Assembly: GCA_947374445.1 (NCBI GenBank)
Contig: CANCBY010000050.1
Location: forward strand, 1 to 12,956
Direction: 5' to 3'
DNA length: 12,956 bases
Origin: Pseudobdellovibrionaceae bacterium
Lineage (GTDB): Bacteria > Bdellovibrionota > Bdellovibrionia > Bdellovibrionales > Bdellovibrionaceae
A model generated the notes under the pieces. It did no database searches and was not told the origin of the DNA. It saw only the letters and a list, made by a program, of their open reading frames with translations. Positions 1 to 7,563 of this stretch are shown here, in pieces. The position numbers were made by a program, and so were the translations under genes. The stretch's first letter is position 1. Every line of letters starts with the position of its first letter.

Positions 1-1074
1 ATCACAGACGACTATAATAATTTAAAATGGAACACTGAGGCTGTTGTCGCTTTAGCAAATCAAAATGTACTTAAACAAGGAAGCTACTTCCAAATGAAAG
101 AGCCTGGTGTCATTCGCAGGCTTTCGTGGAAATCAAATGACGTCTACGAAATTCAAACTGGAAGCACTGCTTTTGAACTCAACGCGAAGCTAATACCTGC
201 AACCAATGACCCAGCTGATAACTATGAACCGAAGATCAAGCTGCCCACCTCACAGCTGAAATACGATCCTTACAGTGTTCTCGATGTGCAAAAGCTTCCT
301 GACATTATGTCCGGCACTCGCGTGGCACCCGCAACACGACAAAACATGCCTGACGGCATTATATTGGATTACCATCACAAAAATATGGTTCACTTTCGAA
401 TGGATCATCAGCTCAATTACGAATCAAGATCTCCTCTCGGAGCTGACGACAATAAAGATTCAGGATATATTACATCTGAATTTAATGGCGAAGCAGACTG
501 GGTGGCTATGCGAAGCCAAAGCAATTCGATCCGCTTAACAACTTTAGCCTACCGCTTTTCGCCCATTGAATTTTCAAACATGTCATTAAAACTAGCCGTC
601 ACCAAAGATGCTACCGGTGCTGATCCGGTTAAAGGTAAGACCGGAAAAGACGATTCTCCATTTCAGCTATGGCTGACAATTCGTGATGGCAGAGCCAATG
701 CAGACCGATCTTTGGTTGACCCTAAAAACGACAAAGTATTTTTGTTTGGATATTATTACGCAGGCCCTGTTCCAAATGAAAACCGACCACAAGGTTCTAT
801 CTTTGAAAACTGGTATTCAAATAAGAATGTCGTAGTCGCAACCTTACCTGAAGCCAAAGAGCTTTTGTTGAACGAGCCAGATATGCTTGGCAAAGCCCAG
901 CTCTACAAGCGGAATTTAGCAGAGGATTTAAGGCAGGCATTTCCTGATAGAAAAGTTGAAGACATGGAAGTTGTAGCCATCACTCTTCAGCATGATTCGA
1001 ATGACACCAAGAGCTCTACGGAGGCCTTCTTTAAATCTTTGATTTTTGCTCCTTCGGCAAAAACTCAGCAGTAG
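1..1074 (+). CDS. Hypothetical protein, 3' part of gene (5' end outside window)
   Basis: The frame is open from the first base of the window: the codons before the first internal ATG at 94 read as ordinary protein (ITDDYNNLKWNTEAV at the edge), so the gene starts upstream and about 357 residues are visible. I do not recognise it with certainty. The visible part is hydrophilic and rich in beta-type segments, without membrane helices. The C-terminal 120 residues (a YYYAGP segment, a VVVATLP strand, an AEDLRQAFPD helix, then VAITLQHDSND and a final FFKSLIFAP strand) follow the order of strands and helix seen in DUF3047-type beta-sandwich proteins. That similarity is from memory and is tentative. 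The signal peptide, if there is one, is not in the window. No partner gene is obvious; the next gene follows after a 158 bp gap with its own promoter signals. Confidence 0.8.
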   Translation: MTDDYNNLKWNTEAVVALANQNVLKQGSYFQMKEPGVIRRLSWKSNDVYEIQTGSTAFELNAKLIPATNDPADNYEPKIKLPTSQLKYDPYSVLDVQKLPDIMSGTRVAPATRQNMPDGIILDYHHKNMVHFRMDHQLNYESRSPLGADDNKDSGYITSEFNGEADWVAMRSQSNSIRLTTLAYRFSPIEFSNMSLKLAVTKDATGADPVKGKTGKDDSPFQLWLTIRDGRANADRSLVDPKNDKVFLFGYYYAGPVPNENRPQGSIFENWYSNKNVVVATLPEAKELLLNEPDMLGKAQLYKRNLAEDLRQAFPDRKVEDMEVVAITLQHDSNDTKSSTEAFFKSLIFAPSAKTQQ

Positions 1075-1109
1075 GCTCAATAATCAAAATCGCTTCTCAC
1101 AAGCACCCC

Positions 1110-1145
1110 GACCTAGGTCAAAAAGAGCCAACTTTTTTTGACCTA
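1110..1145. repeat. Inverted repeat with nested GACCTAGGTC palindrome
   Basis: GACCTAGGTC at 1110-1119 is a perfect 10 bp palindrome. Its right half also starts a larger hairpin: TAGGTCAAAAAG (1114-1125) pairs with CTTTTTTTGACCTA (1132-1145) around a 6-base loop, with two unpaired T residues. It lies 35 bp past the stop of the first gene. It may act as a weak terminator, but the T-run is inside the right arm rather than after it, and the stem is mostly A-T. A protein-binding operator is the alternative. Confidence 0.45.
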
Positions 1146-1149
1146 TACA

Positions 1150-1162
1150 GTTGAGACTCAAC
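1150..1162. promoter_or_regulatory. 13 bp perfect palindrome, possible operator
   Basis: GTTGAGACTCAAC is a perfect odd palindrome (6+1+6) directly upstream of, and overlapping, the -35 position of the candidate promoter for the prolyl oligopeptidase gene. A repressor or activator site is possible from its position; no regulator family can be named. Confidence 0.3.
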
Positions 1163-1187
1163 ACCTTGCTATCTGTTGTGGTACAAA
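1158..1187 (+). promoter_or_regulatory. Candidate sigma70-type promoter with extended -10
   Basis: TGgTACAAAT (TG at 1179-1180, hexamer TACAAA at 1182-1187, 4/6 to TATAAT) is an extended -10. TCAACA at 1158-1163 (4/6 to TTGACA) lies 18 bp upstream. Transcription would start near 1194, leaving a leader of about 40 nt before the ATG at 1233. Confidence 0.35.
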
Positions 1188-1232
1188 TGCACTTTAGTAT
1201 TTAACAAACAAGCTTAGAGGTTGCCAAAAATT

Positions 1233-3350
1233 ATGCGCAAATTATTTGTTCTTTTTGGGCTTTGTGTGACTTTCTGTGCCTGCAGCTCTTTTAAAAATAA
1301 CTCTGCTTCAGGAGATTCGACTTTGAAAAATCAAAATAACGACCCAGAGAATATCTATCTTGAAGAAGTCCGCGGCGAAAAAGCTCTAACTTGGGTGAAT
1401 GCGCAAAATGCTCGGTCTCTTCCATTATTTGAAAAGGATCTCAAGTTTAATGAGATTCAAGCAAAAGCGCTCAAAATAATGGATGACCCGCAAAAACTCA
1501 TTCACGTGAGCTTCAGCGATGATTGGGCTTATAATTTTTGGAAAGATGCTAAATCGGTCCGCGGAATTTGGCGAAGAATGCCTTTGACCGACTACCTTCA
1601 AGGAAAAAATAGCTGGGAAACTTTGATAGACATAGATGCATTGGCCAAGGCTGAAGGCAAAAACTGGGTCTATGGTGGTAGCTCTATATTTAAAAACCGT
1701 GCTCTTGTCTTTTTATCTGATGGTGGAAAAGACTCTAAAGAAACTCGTGAATTTGACTTAAACTCAAAGATATTTATTAAAAATGGATTTGAATTAGCCG
1801 ATAGTAAAAGTTCAATTTCCTGGATCAACGAAAATGAAGTTTTCTTAGGCTTAGCTGATTCAAAAGATGAGGTGACTCCTTCTGGCTATCCAAAAAAAGT
1901 CCGCCTCTGGAAGCGCGGGCAAAATGCTCAGTCCTCTCCAATTATATACTCAGGAGAAGACAAGGACATTTGGATCTACGGATATGCAACTAGAAATGAA
2001 GAAAATGGCCCTGAACATTACAAGCTTATCAGCCGTGGTATCGATTTTTACAACAGCGAACTTTTTGTGCTATCGGCCTCAGGAAAATTACAGAAACTCA
2101 ATGTGCCGACTGATTCCGAAAAAGAATTCGACCAAGACGATCTTTACCTCACCCTCAAGTCCGATTGGAACTACCAAGGAGCCAAGTACAAGGTTGGATC
2201 GCTGCTCAAGCTAAAAATGAGCGAAATCCTAAACGATTCCGCAAAGATTGAAGTCATTTTTGAATCCACTCCCACACAATTTTTAATGTCTACCTTGATT
2301 GATAACCATCGCATTTTTTTGATTTTGTCTGAAAACGTGCTCAGTCTTGCCGTGGAGGCAGTAAAAGATGGCATAAAGTGGAACTTTAAAAAATGGGCTT
2401 TACCGGGTTTCAGTGAAATCAGCTTTTCAGCTTACTCACGAAAGCATCAGATTTTAACTTTTACGAGCCAAAGTTTTTTACAACCACAAACGATTCATAA
2501 AATAGATCTTGCGACAAATAATCTAAAAGAACTTGCTCATGCACCTTCTTATTTTAATTCTTCTGATTACGAAGTTCATCAGCACTTTGCAAAAAGCTTT
2601 GATGGCACTCAAATTCCTTACTTTCAAGTTAACAAAAAAGGACTCAAGCTCAATGGCAAAAACCCAACTATTGTCAATGCATATGGGGGCTTTGAAGTCT
2701 CACGCACTCCTGCGTACACGCCTGTCGGCGAACTGGCATGGCTCAAAGATGGAGGCGTTTGGATTTTAGCAAATATTCGAGGCGGTGGCGAATACGGTCC
2801 GACATGGCACACTCAAGCCATCAAAGAAAATCGGCAAAAAGTTTTTAATGATCTGTTCGCAGTGAGTGAAGATCTGATTCAGAGAAAAGTAACATCACCA
2901 TCGCATTTAGGCGCTGTTGGTGGCTCCAATGGAGGTCTCTTGATGGGAGTCGCGCTCACGCAAAGACCTGATCTATACAATGCCATATGCATTCAAGTTC
3001 CGCTTCTCGATATGATGAGGTACCACAAACTGCTAGCCGGTGCGAGCTGGATCGGAGAATACGGCGATCCAGAGATTGAAAGTGAGCGAAACTATATTCT
3101 TAAGTACTCACCTTATCAAAATCTATTCTCGGGCAAAAAATATCCAGAAGTATTTATCATGACATCAACTGCTGACGACCGCGTGCACCCTGGACATGCT
3201 CGGCGCATGGGAGCAAAGCTAGAAAGCCTTGGCTACCCTTTTTACTACTATGAAAACACCGAGGGTGGACATGGTGGTTCGGCTAACAATGCTCAGTCTG
3301 CAAAATGGATCGCACTCCAATACACCTACTTTTGGCAAAAATTGAAGTGA
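1233..3350 (+). CDS. Prolyl oligopeptidase family (S9) serine peptidase, lipoprotein
   Basis: Exported serine peptidase of the prolyl oligopeptidase clan, expected to cut peptides too small to be excluded by its propeller gate. Numbering from ATG 1233 (705 aa): lipoprotein signal MRKLFVLFGLCVTFCAC with acceptor Cys17, a beta-propeller-type region to about 420, then the alpha/beta hydrolase domain. The catalytic triad is intact: Ser565 in GGSNGG, Asp648 in TADDRVHPG (the Arg after it matches the substrate-binding Arg of the family) and His680 in EGGHGG. ANIRGGGEYG is the usual motif ahead of the nucleophile. An upstream in-frame TTG at 1221 is less likely as start because AGAGG (1216-1220) touches it directly, whereas ATG 1233 has 12 nt spacing; either keeps the signal. 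It converges on the Hsp70-like gene with only 4 bp between stops, so the two transcripts must overlap. The exact subfamily (POP or oligopeptidase B-like) is not settled. Confidence 0.93.
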   Translation: MRKLFVLFGLCVTFCACSSFKNNSASGDSTLKNQNNDPENIYLEEVRGEKALTWVNAQNARSLPLFEKDLKFNEIQAKALKIMDDPQKLIHVSFSDDWAYNFWKDAKSVRGIWRRMPLTDYLQGKNSWETLIDIDALAKAEGKNWVYGGSSIFKNRALVFLSDGGKDSKETREFDLNSKIFIKNGFELADSKSSISWINENEVFLGLADSKDEVTPSGYPKKVRLWKRGQNAQSSPIIYSGEDKDIWIYGYATRNEENGPEHYKLISRGIDFYNSELFVLSASGKLQKLNVPTDSEKEFDQDDLYLTLKSDWNYQGAKYKVGSLLKLKMSEILNDSAKIEVIFESTPTQFLMSTLIDNHRIFLILSENVLSLAVEAVKDGIKWNFKKWALPGFSEISFSAYSRKHQILTFTSQSFLQPQTIHKIDLATNNLKELAHAPSYFNSSDYEVHQHFAKSFDGTQIPYFQVNKKGLKLNGKNPTIVNAYGGFEVSRTPAYTPVGELAWLKDGGVWILANIRGGGEYGPTWHTQAIKENRQKVFNDLFAVSEDLIQRKVTSPSHLGAVGGSNGGLLMGVALTQRPDLYNAICIQVPLLDMMRYHKLLAGASWIGEYGDPEIESERNYILKYSPYQNLFSGKKYPEVFIMTSTADDRVHPGHARRMGAKLESLGYPFYYYENTEGGHGGSANNAQSAKWIALQYTYFWQKLK

Positions 3351-3354
3351 TCGC

Positions 3355-4701
3355 TTAAAGTGAGGCCGTCACAAGGTCATTGGCAAACTCAGCCATGGCC
3401 TCGCCTCGATCCCAAAGAGCAGCGATCTCGACAAGCCCCGAAAGCACTGAGTGAAATTGAGACTGGGTTTGCAGTTTGGAGTCTCCAAAGCGATTTTGAA
3501 ACTCTTTTTTTATAAATGGAACTTGAGCCGTTCCGCCCGTAAGACAAACAAGATCGATCTGCTCAGGTGTGAGCCCGCCTTGCAAGAGGCAACGATCGAG
3601 TGCTAAAAATATTTTTTTCTTTGTCTCATCGGCCCAGGCCTCAAATTCGTTCATTAAAAAAATCTCATTCAGCTCGATGTCTGGGTAATCGAAACGCAGA
3701 TAGCTTCGGTCTTTAGCCGAAAGTTCTCTTTTGGTTTTTTCAATTTGCTCAAAAAGCTGAAAGATTTGCTGGTCATCAATTAAAATGAAAAGCCTCTCAA
3801 TTGCTTTTTTATCTGTCGCAGTTAAAGAGCACTTACCGACCTCTTTGATAAATTCGTAGGTTGATTTTTCTTTGAGATGAACAATATGAGCCGGCTGATT
3901 TAAGCGCATCGCAATGCCCGGAGGCATTGTCATAATATTACTTCCCATCGGAATACGATACTGAGCATTGGCACCAAAATATTTTGCAAGTCTATGACTC
4001 ATAAATAAGCTGTCCAAAGAGTCACCAGCCAGAGGGGCTCCCTCAATCGAGAGCACATCTTCTTTTTTAAACTCTTTGGGATTGAGGCGGATCAAAGTAA
4101 AATCAGAAGTGCCTCCCCCAAAATCACCAATTAAAACCATCTTTTCAGTTGTTAAATTTTGTCGATAATCAAACGCCGCGGCCAAAGGCTCAGGAATAAA
4201 AATCACTTCTTGAAAACCAGCGAAAAGAGCTGCTTTTTTCATTCGGTGCAAGGCAAACTCATCCGCCACAGGATCCATCGAATAACGAGCCGGTCGTCCG
4301 ATCACAGCTCGCTTGACAGTCGCGCCTATACTTTTTTCTGCTCGCTTTTTTAGTTCTAACAAAAAGGTTCCAACCATTGTTTCAAGTGGCAACATTCTAT
4401 TGTCAACGACCGTTCCTAGATAGCTCTGAGTTGGCAAATGCGATTTGAATGAACGAAAAAGACGACCCTCAAGTTCGTTTTCTAGATACTGCTTGATGGC
4501 TTCGCTACCATAATAACATAAGTTTTGATGCGGAAAATAGAGCAAAGTTCTCATCATTGTGGGATCGGCAGCACCAGGGTCAATTGAAATGGCTGGAACT
4601 TTCTGTCCGTTAAAACAAGCTCCAACCAAAGAATTACTTGTGCCAAAATCAATGGCTAAAATAGGTCCCTGACTTTTATCGCTCGCTGCCGCCTGGCTCA
4701 T
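3355..4701 (-). CDS. yegD: Hsp70 family protein, YegD-like ATPase without substrate-binding domain
   Basis: Cytoplasmic actin/Hsp70-fold ATPase of 448 aa, close to the ~450 aa of E. coli YegD. Seen: phosphate-1 loop AIDFGTSNS (16-24), a connect-type segment IPEPLAAAFDY (169-179), phosphate-2 loop GDFGGGTSD (192-200) and adenosine motif LTGGTAQVP (387-395). The chain ends soon after the nucleotide-binding fold with FHSVLSGLVEIAAL, so the beta-sandwich peptide-binding and lid domains of DnaK are missing, as is normal for this family. There is no signal peptide. The biological role of YegD proteins is not established; a chaperone-like or regulatory ATPase is the usual assumption. The start ATG at 4701 has only a weak ribosome binding site (AAAGTAG). 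It shares orientation with the di-heme gene upstream (85 bp gap), but a possible terminator lies between, and nothing links it functionally to the iron genes. Confidence 0.92.
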   Translation of the reverse strand: MSQAAASDKSQGPILAIDFGTSNSLVGACFNGQKVPAISIDPGAADPTMMRTLLYFPHQNLCYYGSEAIKQYLENELEGRLFRSFKSHLPTQSYLGTVVDNRMLPLETMVGTFLLELKKRAEKSIGATVKRAVIGRPARYSMDPVADEFALHRMKKAALFAGFQEVIFIPEPLAAAFDYRQNLTTEKMVLIGDFGGGTSDFTLIRLNPKEFKKEDVLSIEGAPLAGDSLDSLFMSHRLAKYFGANAQYRIPMGSNIMTMPPGIAMRLNQPAHIVHLKEKSTYEFIKEVGKCSLTATDKKAIERLFILIDDQQIFQLFEQIEKTKRELSAKDRSYLRFDYPDIELNEIFLMNEFEAWADETKKKIFLALDRCLLQGGLTPEQIDLVCLTGGTAQVPFIKKEFQNRFGDSKLQTQSQFHSVLSGLVEIAALWDRGEAMAEFANDLVTASL

Positions 4702-4743
4702 TACTAAATTCTACTTTAAACTAAGATTGCATCAATGAAATTT

Positions 4744-4789
4744 AAAAAAAATTCAATCTAAAGGCTAGAACTATCTTTTAAGGCCTTTA
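4744..4789 (-). terminator. Candidate terminator after the iron operon
   Basis: Read on the - strand, TAAAGGC (which includes the TAA stop of the di-heme gene) pairs perfectly over 7 bp with GCCTTTA after a 17-base loop, and a run of eight T follows six bases later (4751-4744). The stem is short and the loop long, so termination may be partial and some transcription could continue into the Hsp70-like gene. Confidence 0.4.
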
Positions 4790-6370
4790 CAAAGACTGTA
4801 AAAATTGAAGAAGCTGTCGTCGCTCCATTTTTGTGAGCTGTGAAAACTTTTGAAGTGAGTGGCTCGCTTCTCCTCTATGCCATAAAATTGCTTCTTCTAC
4901 AGTTAGGGCTCTGCCATCATGGAGAAATCCTGCCCGAGGATTGACAACTTTGGTCAACCCTAATCCCCAGAGTGCACGAGTTTTCCATTGCTTGCCATTC
5001 GCTAAAAAATCTTGCCTGTTATCAGCAAGCCCCTCGCCCATGTCATGCAATAGCAGGTCAGTATATGGATAAATTTTTTGATATGCTAACGACCGAATTT
5101 TTGAAACCCCGGTTTCCCACGACGGCACATGACAGCTTGTGCAGTGAACTTGAGCAAATAATTTTGCACCCCGAATGACATCTTGATCTTCAATATTACG
5201 CCGAGGGGGAACGGCCAAAGTTTTTGAATAAAATACGAGTGAATTCATCACACTGTCACTGGCTTCAATTTTGAGTGGGCTTGGATGGTTTCTCTGGAAG
5301 ACTTCAAAAAGTGCAGTGCCAAAAATACTCTCGCTTGGAAACAATAAGTTAGTAACACCAATATCACCGTTTAAGGCCGCCATTGATTGATGTTCTATTG
5401 TTGCTGTACTGCCCTTGAGACCAAAACGACCAAGACTCACCGGCTGAGGATCTCCTTTTTTATCTTTGATCGCGTCCCAAACCATGTTTGCAATGCCGTG
5501 AACGCCCTCTGAAGATCTATCAATAGCTGCATTTTTTAAAAGGTCTTTTTCTGGAATACTTTCAAGCAGTCCTAGGCCGTACATAGGCATTCCCATGCGA
5601 GGACTCATCCGCACGTCATCTTGCAACAATCGACTTACCGGCTTTTTCGTCGATCCGCTCTCGCTTTCGAGTGACGAAGACTCACTAACACCGTCGTATG
5701 GATTCCGGATTTCAAAAATGGGTTGCGATAGCTCGGTCACTTGACCATCAGGATATTGAAACTGCGATTTTTTAAGTGTGACCCAAACTTCGGCTTGTCC
5801 GTCCGAAGAATTCACTCCGCGTAAGCCGTAGGTCCCCACATGAAACAATTGAGTCGAGAAGCCTGGAACAGCTCGTGGTGCACCAAAATGATTTGCTTTA
5901 TTTTTGTCGGACTTTAAGATCGCATCGTTCTCAATGCTGATTCTCAAAAAAATGGCCTCGTTGACTCCGAGCTTGGTCCATCTTGTTTCAGCGAGCCCTA
6001 AAGGCAGCGAACCTCTTCCATCTAAGTTATGGCAGGCGACACAACTTGTATTGTTATAAACGGGTCCCAAACCAAATTCCGAGCGCTGGGCATCGTCAGA
6101 AAAATGCCGGCTAAAATTTGCATCCCCCGTTCGATGCAGATCTAACTCATCTAGACTCAAGCTTGGCAGAGGGTAACCATAGGCATGGCTTGTCGCTGCT
6201 TCGTCTAACGATGTTCCCTCACCTCCAATTTTCTTTATCGTCCAAAAATCTTCTGAAGACGATTCAAAACGAGGTGCAAGAGTTTGTACTTGGCCATCCT
6301 GACTCTGCGAGCAGGCGATTAAAAGCAGACCGATAGATGCAGAAAACAATATTGAATGCAAACCTCTCAT
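4787..6370 (-). CDS. Di-heme oxidoreductase (DUF1111/DHOR family), lipoprotein
   Basis: Probable periplasm-facing electron-transfer or redox protein with two c-type hemes (527 aa from ATG 6370). Signal: MRGLHSILFSASIGLLLIAC, lipobox LIAC, acceptor Cys20. First heme motif CVACH at 110-114 inside GPVYNNTSCVACHN; second CTSCH at 410-414. Family hallmarks are present: RMGMPMYGLGLLESIPE, GRFGLKG, ALNGDIGVTN, YTDLLLHDMGEGLAD, LWGLGL, LHDGRALTVEEAILWHRGEA. Start: the frame extends to a TTG at 6382, but GAGG six bases before ATG 6370 sets the better start. It is the last gene of a three-gene operon, 13 bp after the imelysin gene. Proteins of this family are often encoded next to imelysins. By position I infer it oxidises or reduces iron, or the imelysin partner, in the role that the DyP peroxidase EfeB has in EfeUOB; this is not shown by sequence. 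Confidence 0.92.
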   Translation of the reverse strand: MRGLHSILFSASIGLLLIACSQSQDGQVQTLAPRFESSSEDFWTIKKIGGEGTSLDEAATSHAYGYPLPSLSLDELDLHRTGDANFSRHFSDDAQRSEFGLGPVYNNTSCVACHNLDGRGSLPLGLAETRWTKLGVNEAIFLRISIENDAILKSDKNKANHFGAPRAVPGFSTQLFHVGTYGLRGVNSSDGQAEVWVTLKKSQFQYPDGQVTELSQPIFEIRNPYDGVSESSSLESESGSTKKPVSRLLQDDVRMSPRMGMPMYGLGLLESIPEKDLLKNAAIDRSSEGVHGIANMVWDAIKDKKGDPQPVSLGRFGLKGSTATIEHQSMAALNGDIGVTNLLFPSESIFGTALFEVFQRNHPSPLKIEASDSVMNSLVFYSKTLAVPPRRNIEDQDVIRGAKLFAQVHCTSCHVPSWETGVSKIRSLAYQKIYPYTDLLLHDMGEGLADNRQDFLANGKQWKTRALWGLGLTKVVNPRAGFLHDGRALTVEEAILWHRGEASHSLQKFSQLTKMERRQLLQFLQSL

Positions 6371-6383
6371 ACCTGACCTCAAA

Positions 6384-7544
6384 TTATTGCAGCAACGGAA
6401 GAACTTTTTGTTTTAATAACAAATGAAGATTATTGACCTCTTGTTGAGCTAGCAAAACCCGCGAGCGGCCGACCTCATTTAAAATGGCCTGTCCAAAGGG
6501 CATACCGTCTGATGAGATTTGCTGTATTTTCTGAATCGCCAAAGCGATTTGATCTTCAATTTGCCGAGCCAAAAGAGGGTCCTTTGCTGCCACTAGATCG
6601 CGAATTCCTGCCCCTGCTCCCATCTCCGATTGGCCGGTGTAGAGCATTTGAATACTTCGAATATTATTACTAAAGTCAGAAACCGAATTCCACGAAAACG
6701 GTGATTCTTCAGCGGTTGGATTTGCTTCGCCTAAACTGCCCCCCAAAGGATCAGCAATTTTACCACTGCCCACTTCGTCAGCAATACCCACCATTCCATT
6801 CACAAGTTCTGAAATCACGGCCTGTGGCGAACTATAAATTGCATTTGATAACTGTGGTTCGGTCAAAATTGAAAGGTAGGATTTACTATTTGGATCATCA
6901 GGATTCGAATGATTCACCCATGCAGCTGTGAGCTTTTCTGTGTCTTCTGCCAAAACAACCGTTGCAGCCTTCAAGTACTCAATTTCACGGGCGCTTAAAT
7001 CCGAAATAATCTTTTGATTTGATCTCAAACCATTGCCGAATAAGAGATATTCAGCAGTATGAAATCCTTTTAGATTTGTTCCAAGCGTTCGTAGCACCTC
7101 AGCCTTAATCGGAGAACCCGATTGAAGAATGGCATCAAGATCGGCCCGATTCAAAGGCCAAGTGTCAATCATAGGATCGACGCTCAATGACTCGACCGGG
7201 CCAAAAAGAAAAGCCTCTGTCGACTCCCAATAATAACGGCATTGCTTCCAAAGATTTTGAGCTTTATTTAGATTTTCTTGAGTCCGCGACGCCTCAAGGA
7301 CCGCGACTTGATCGCGAAGCTCAGCAGCGCTCTTCGATAGACCCAAGTAAGTACTCAAGATCACATTTTTTCCTAAATTTTGAATGACGCTGCCCTCGAG
7401 CTCATGGCCACTAAAAATTTTTTCTGGACTGCTTGTGGTTGGGCTCGGCTCATTCTTCGACTGGCTACAGCCCAAAGTTAAAACTAAGGCTACCAGAAAA
7501 AAAAATCGTTCGACCAAATTCTTAGCGCAATATCTATGTTTCAT
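6384..7544 (-). CDS. Imelysin family (peptidase M75) lipoprotein, iron-binding
   Basis: Periplasmic iron-uptake component, 386 aa. Lipoprotein signal ending LTLGC with acceptor Cys26. Imelysin signatures in order: EAFLFGP and DTWPLN (about 110-132), GFHTAE (160-165) supplying the GxHxxE motif (Gly160, His162, Glu165), and in the second half NGMVGIADEVGSGKIADPLG (249-268) and SPFSWNSVSDFSNNI (281-295). This two-half layout is that of full-length imelysins such as IrpA-type proteins and of the M75 domain of EfeO. Despite the peptidase name, these proteins are linked to iron binding rather than proven proteolysis. The ribosome binding site AGAGGAG sits 5 nt before ATG 7544. It is the middle gene of the operon, 19 bp after the porin-like gene and 13 bp before the di-heme gene. 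Anchoring to the outer membrane is likely, since +2 is Ser. Confidence 0.95.
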   Translation of the reverse strand: MKHRYCAKNLVERFFFLVALVLTLGCSQSKNEPSPTTSSPEKIFSGHELEGSVIQNLGKNVILSTYLGLSKSAAELRDQVAVLEASRTQENLNKAQNLWKQCRYYWESTEAFLFGPVESLSVDPMIDTWPLNRADLDAILQSGSPIKAEVLRTLGTNLKGFHTAEYLLFGNGLRSNQKIISDLSAREIEYLKAATVVLAEDTEKLTAAWVNHSNPDDPNSKSYLSILTEPQLSNAIYSSPQAVISELVNGMVGIADEVGSGKIADPLGGSLGEANPTAEESPFSWNSVSDFSNNIRSIQMLYTGQSEMGAGAGIRDLVAAKDPLLARQIEDQIALAIQKIQQISSDGMPFGQAILNEVGRSRVLLAQQEVNNLHLLLKQKVLPLLQ

Positions 7545-7563
7545 AAATTCTCCTCTTAACTAT

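Noticed and set aside
6371..6382. TTG start for the di-heme gene
   Set aside because: A GAGG ribosome binding site correctly spaced before ATG 6370 and a normal lipoprotein signal from that ATG make the TTG unnecessary.
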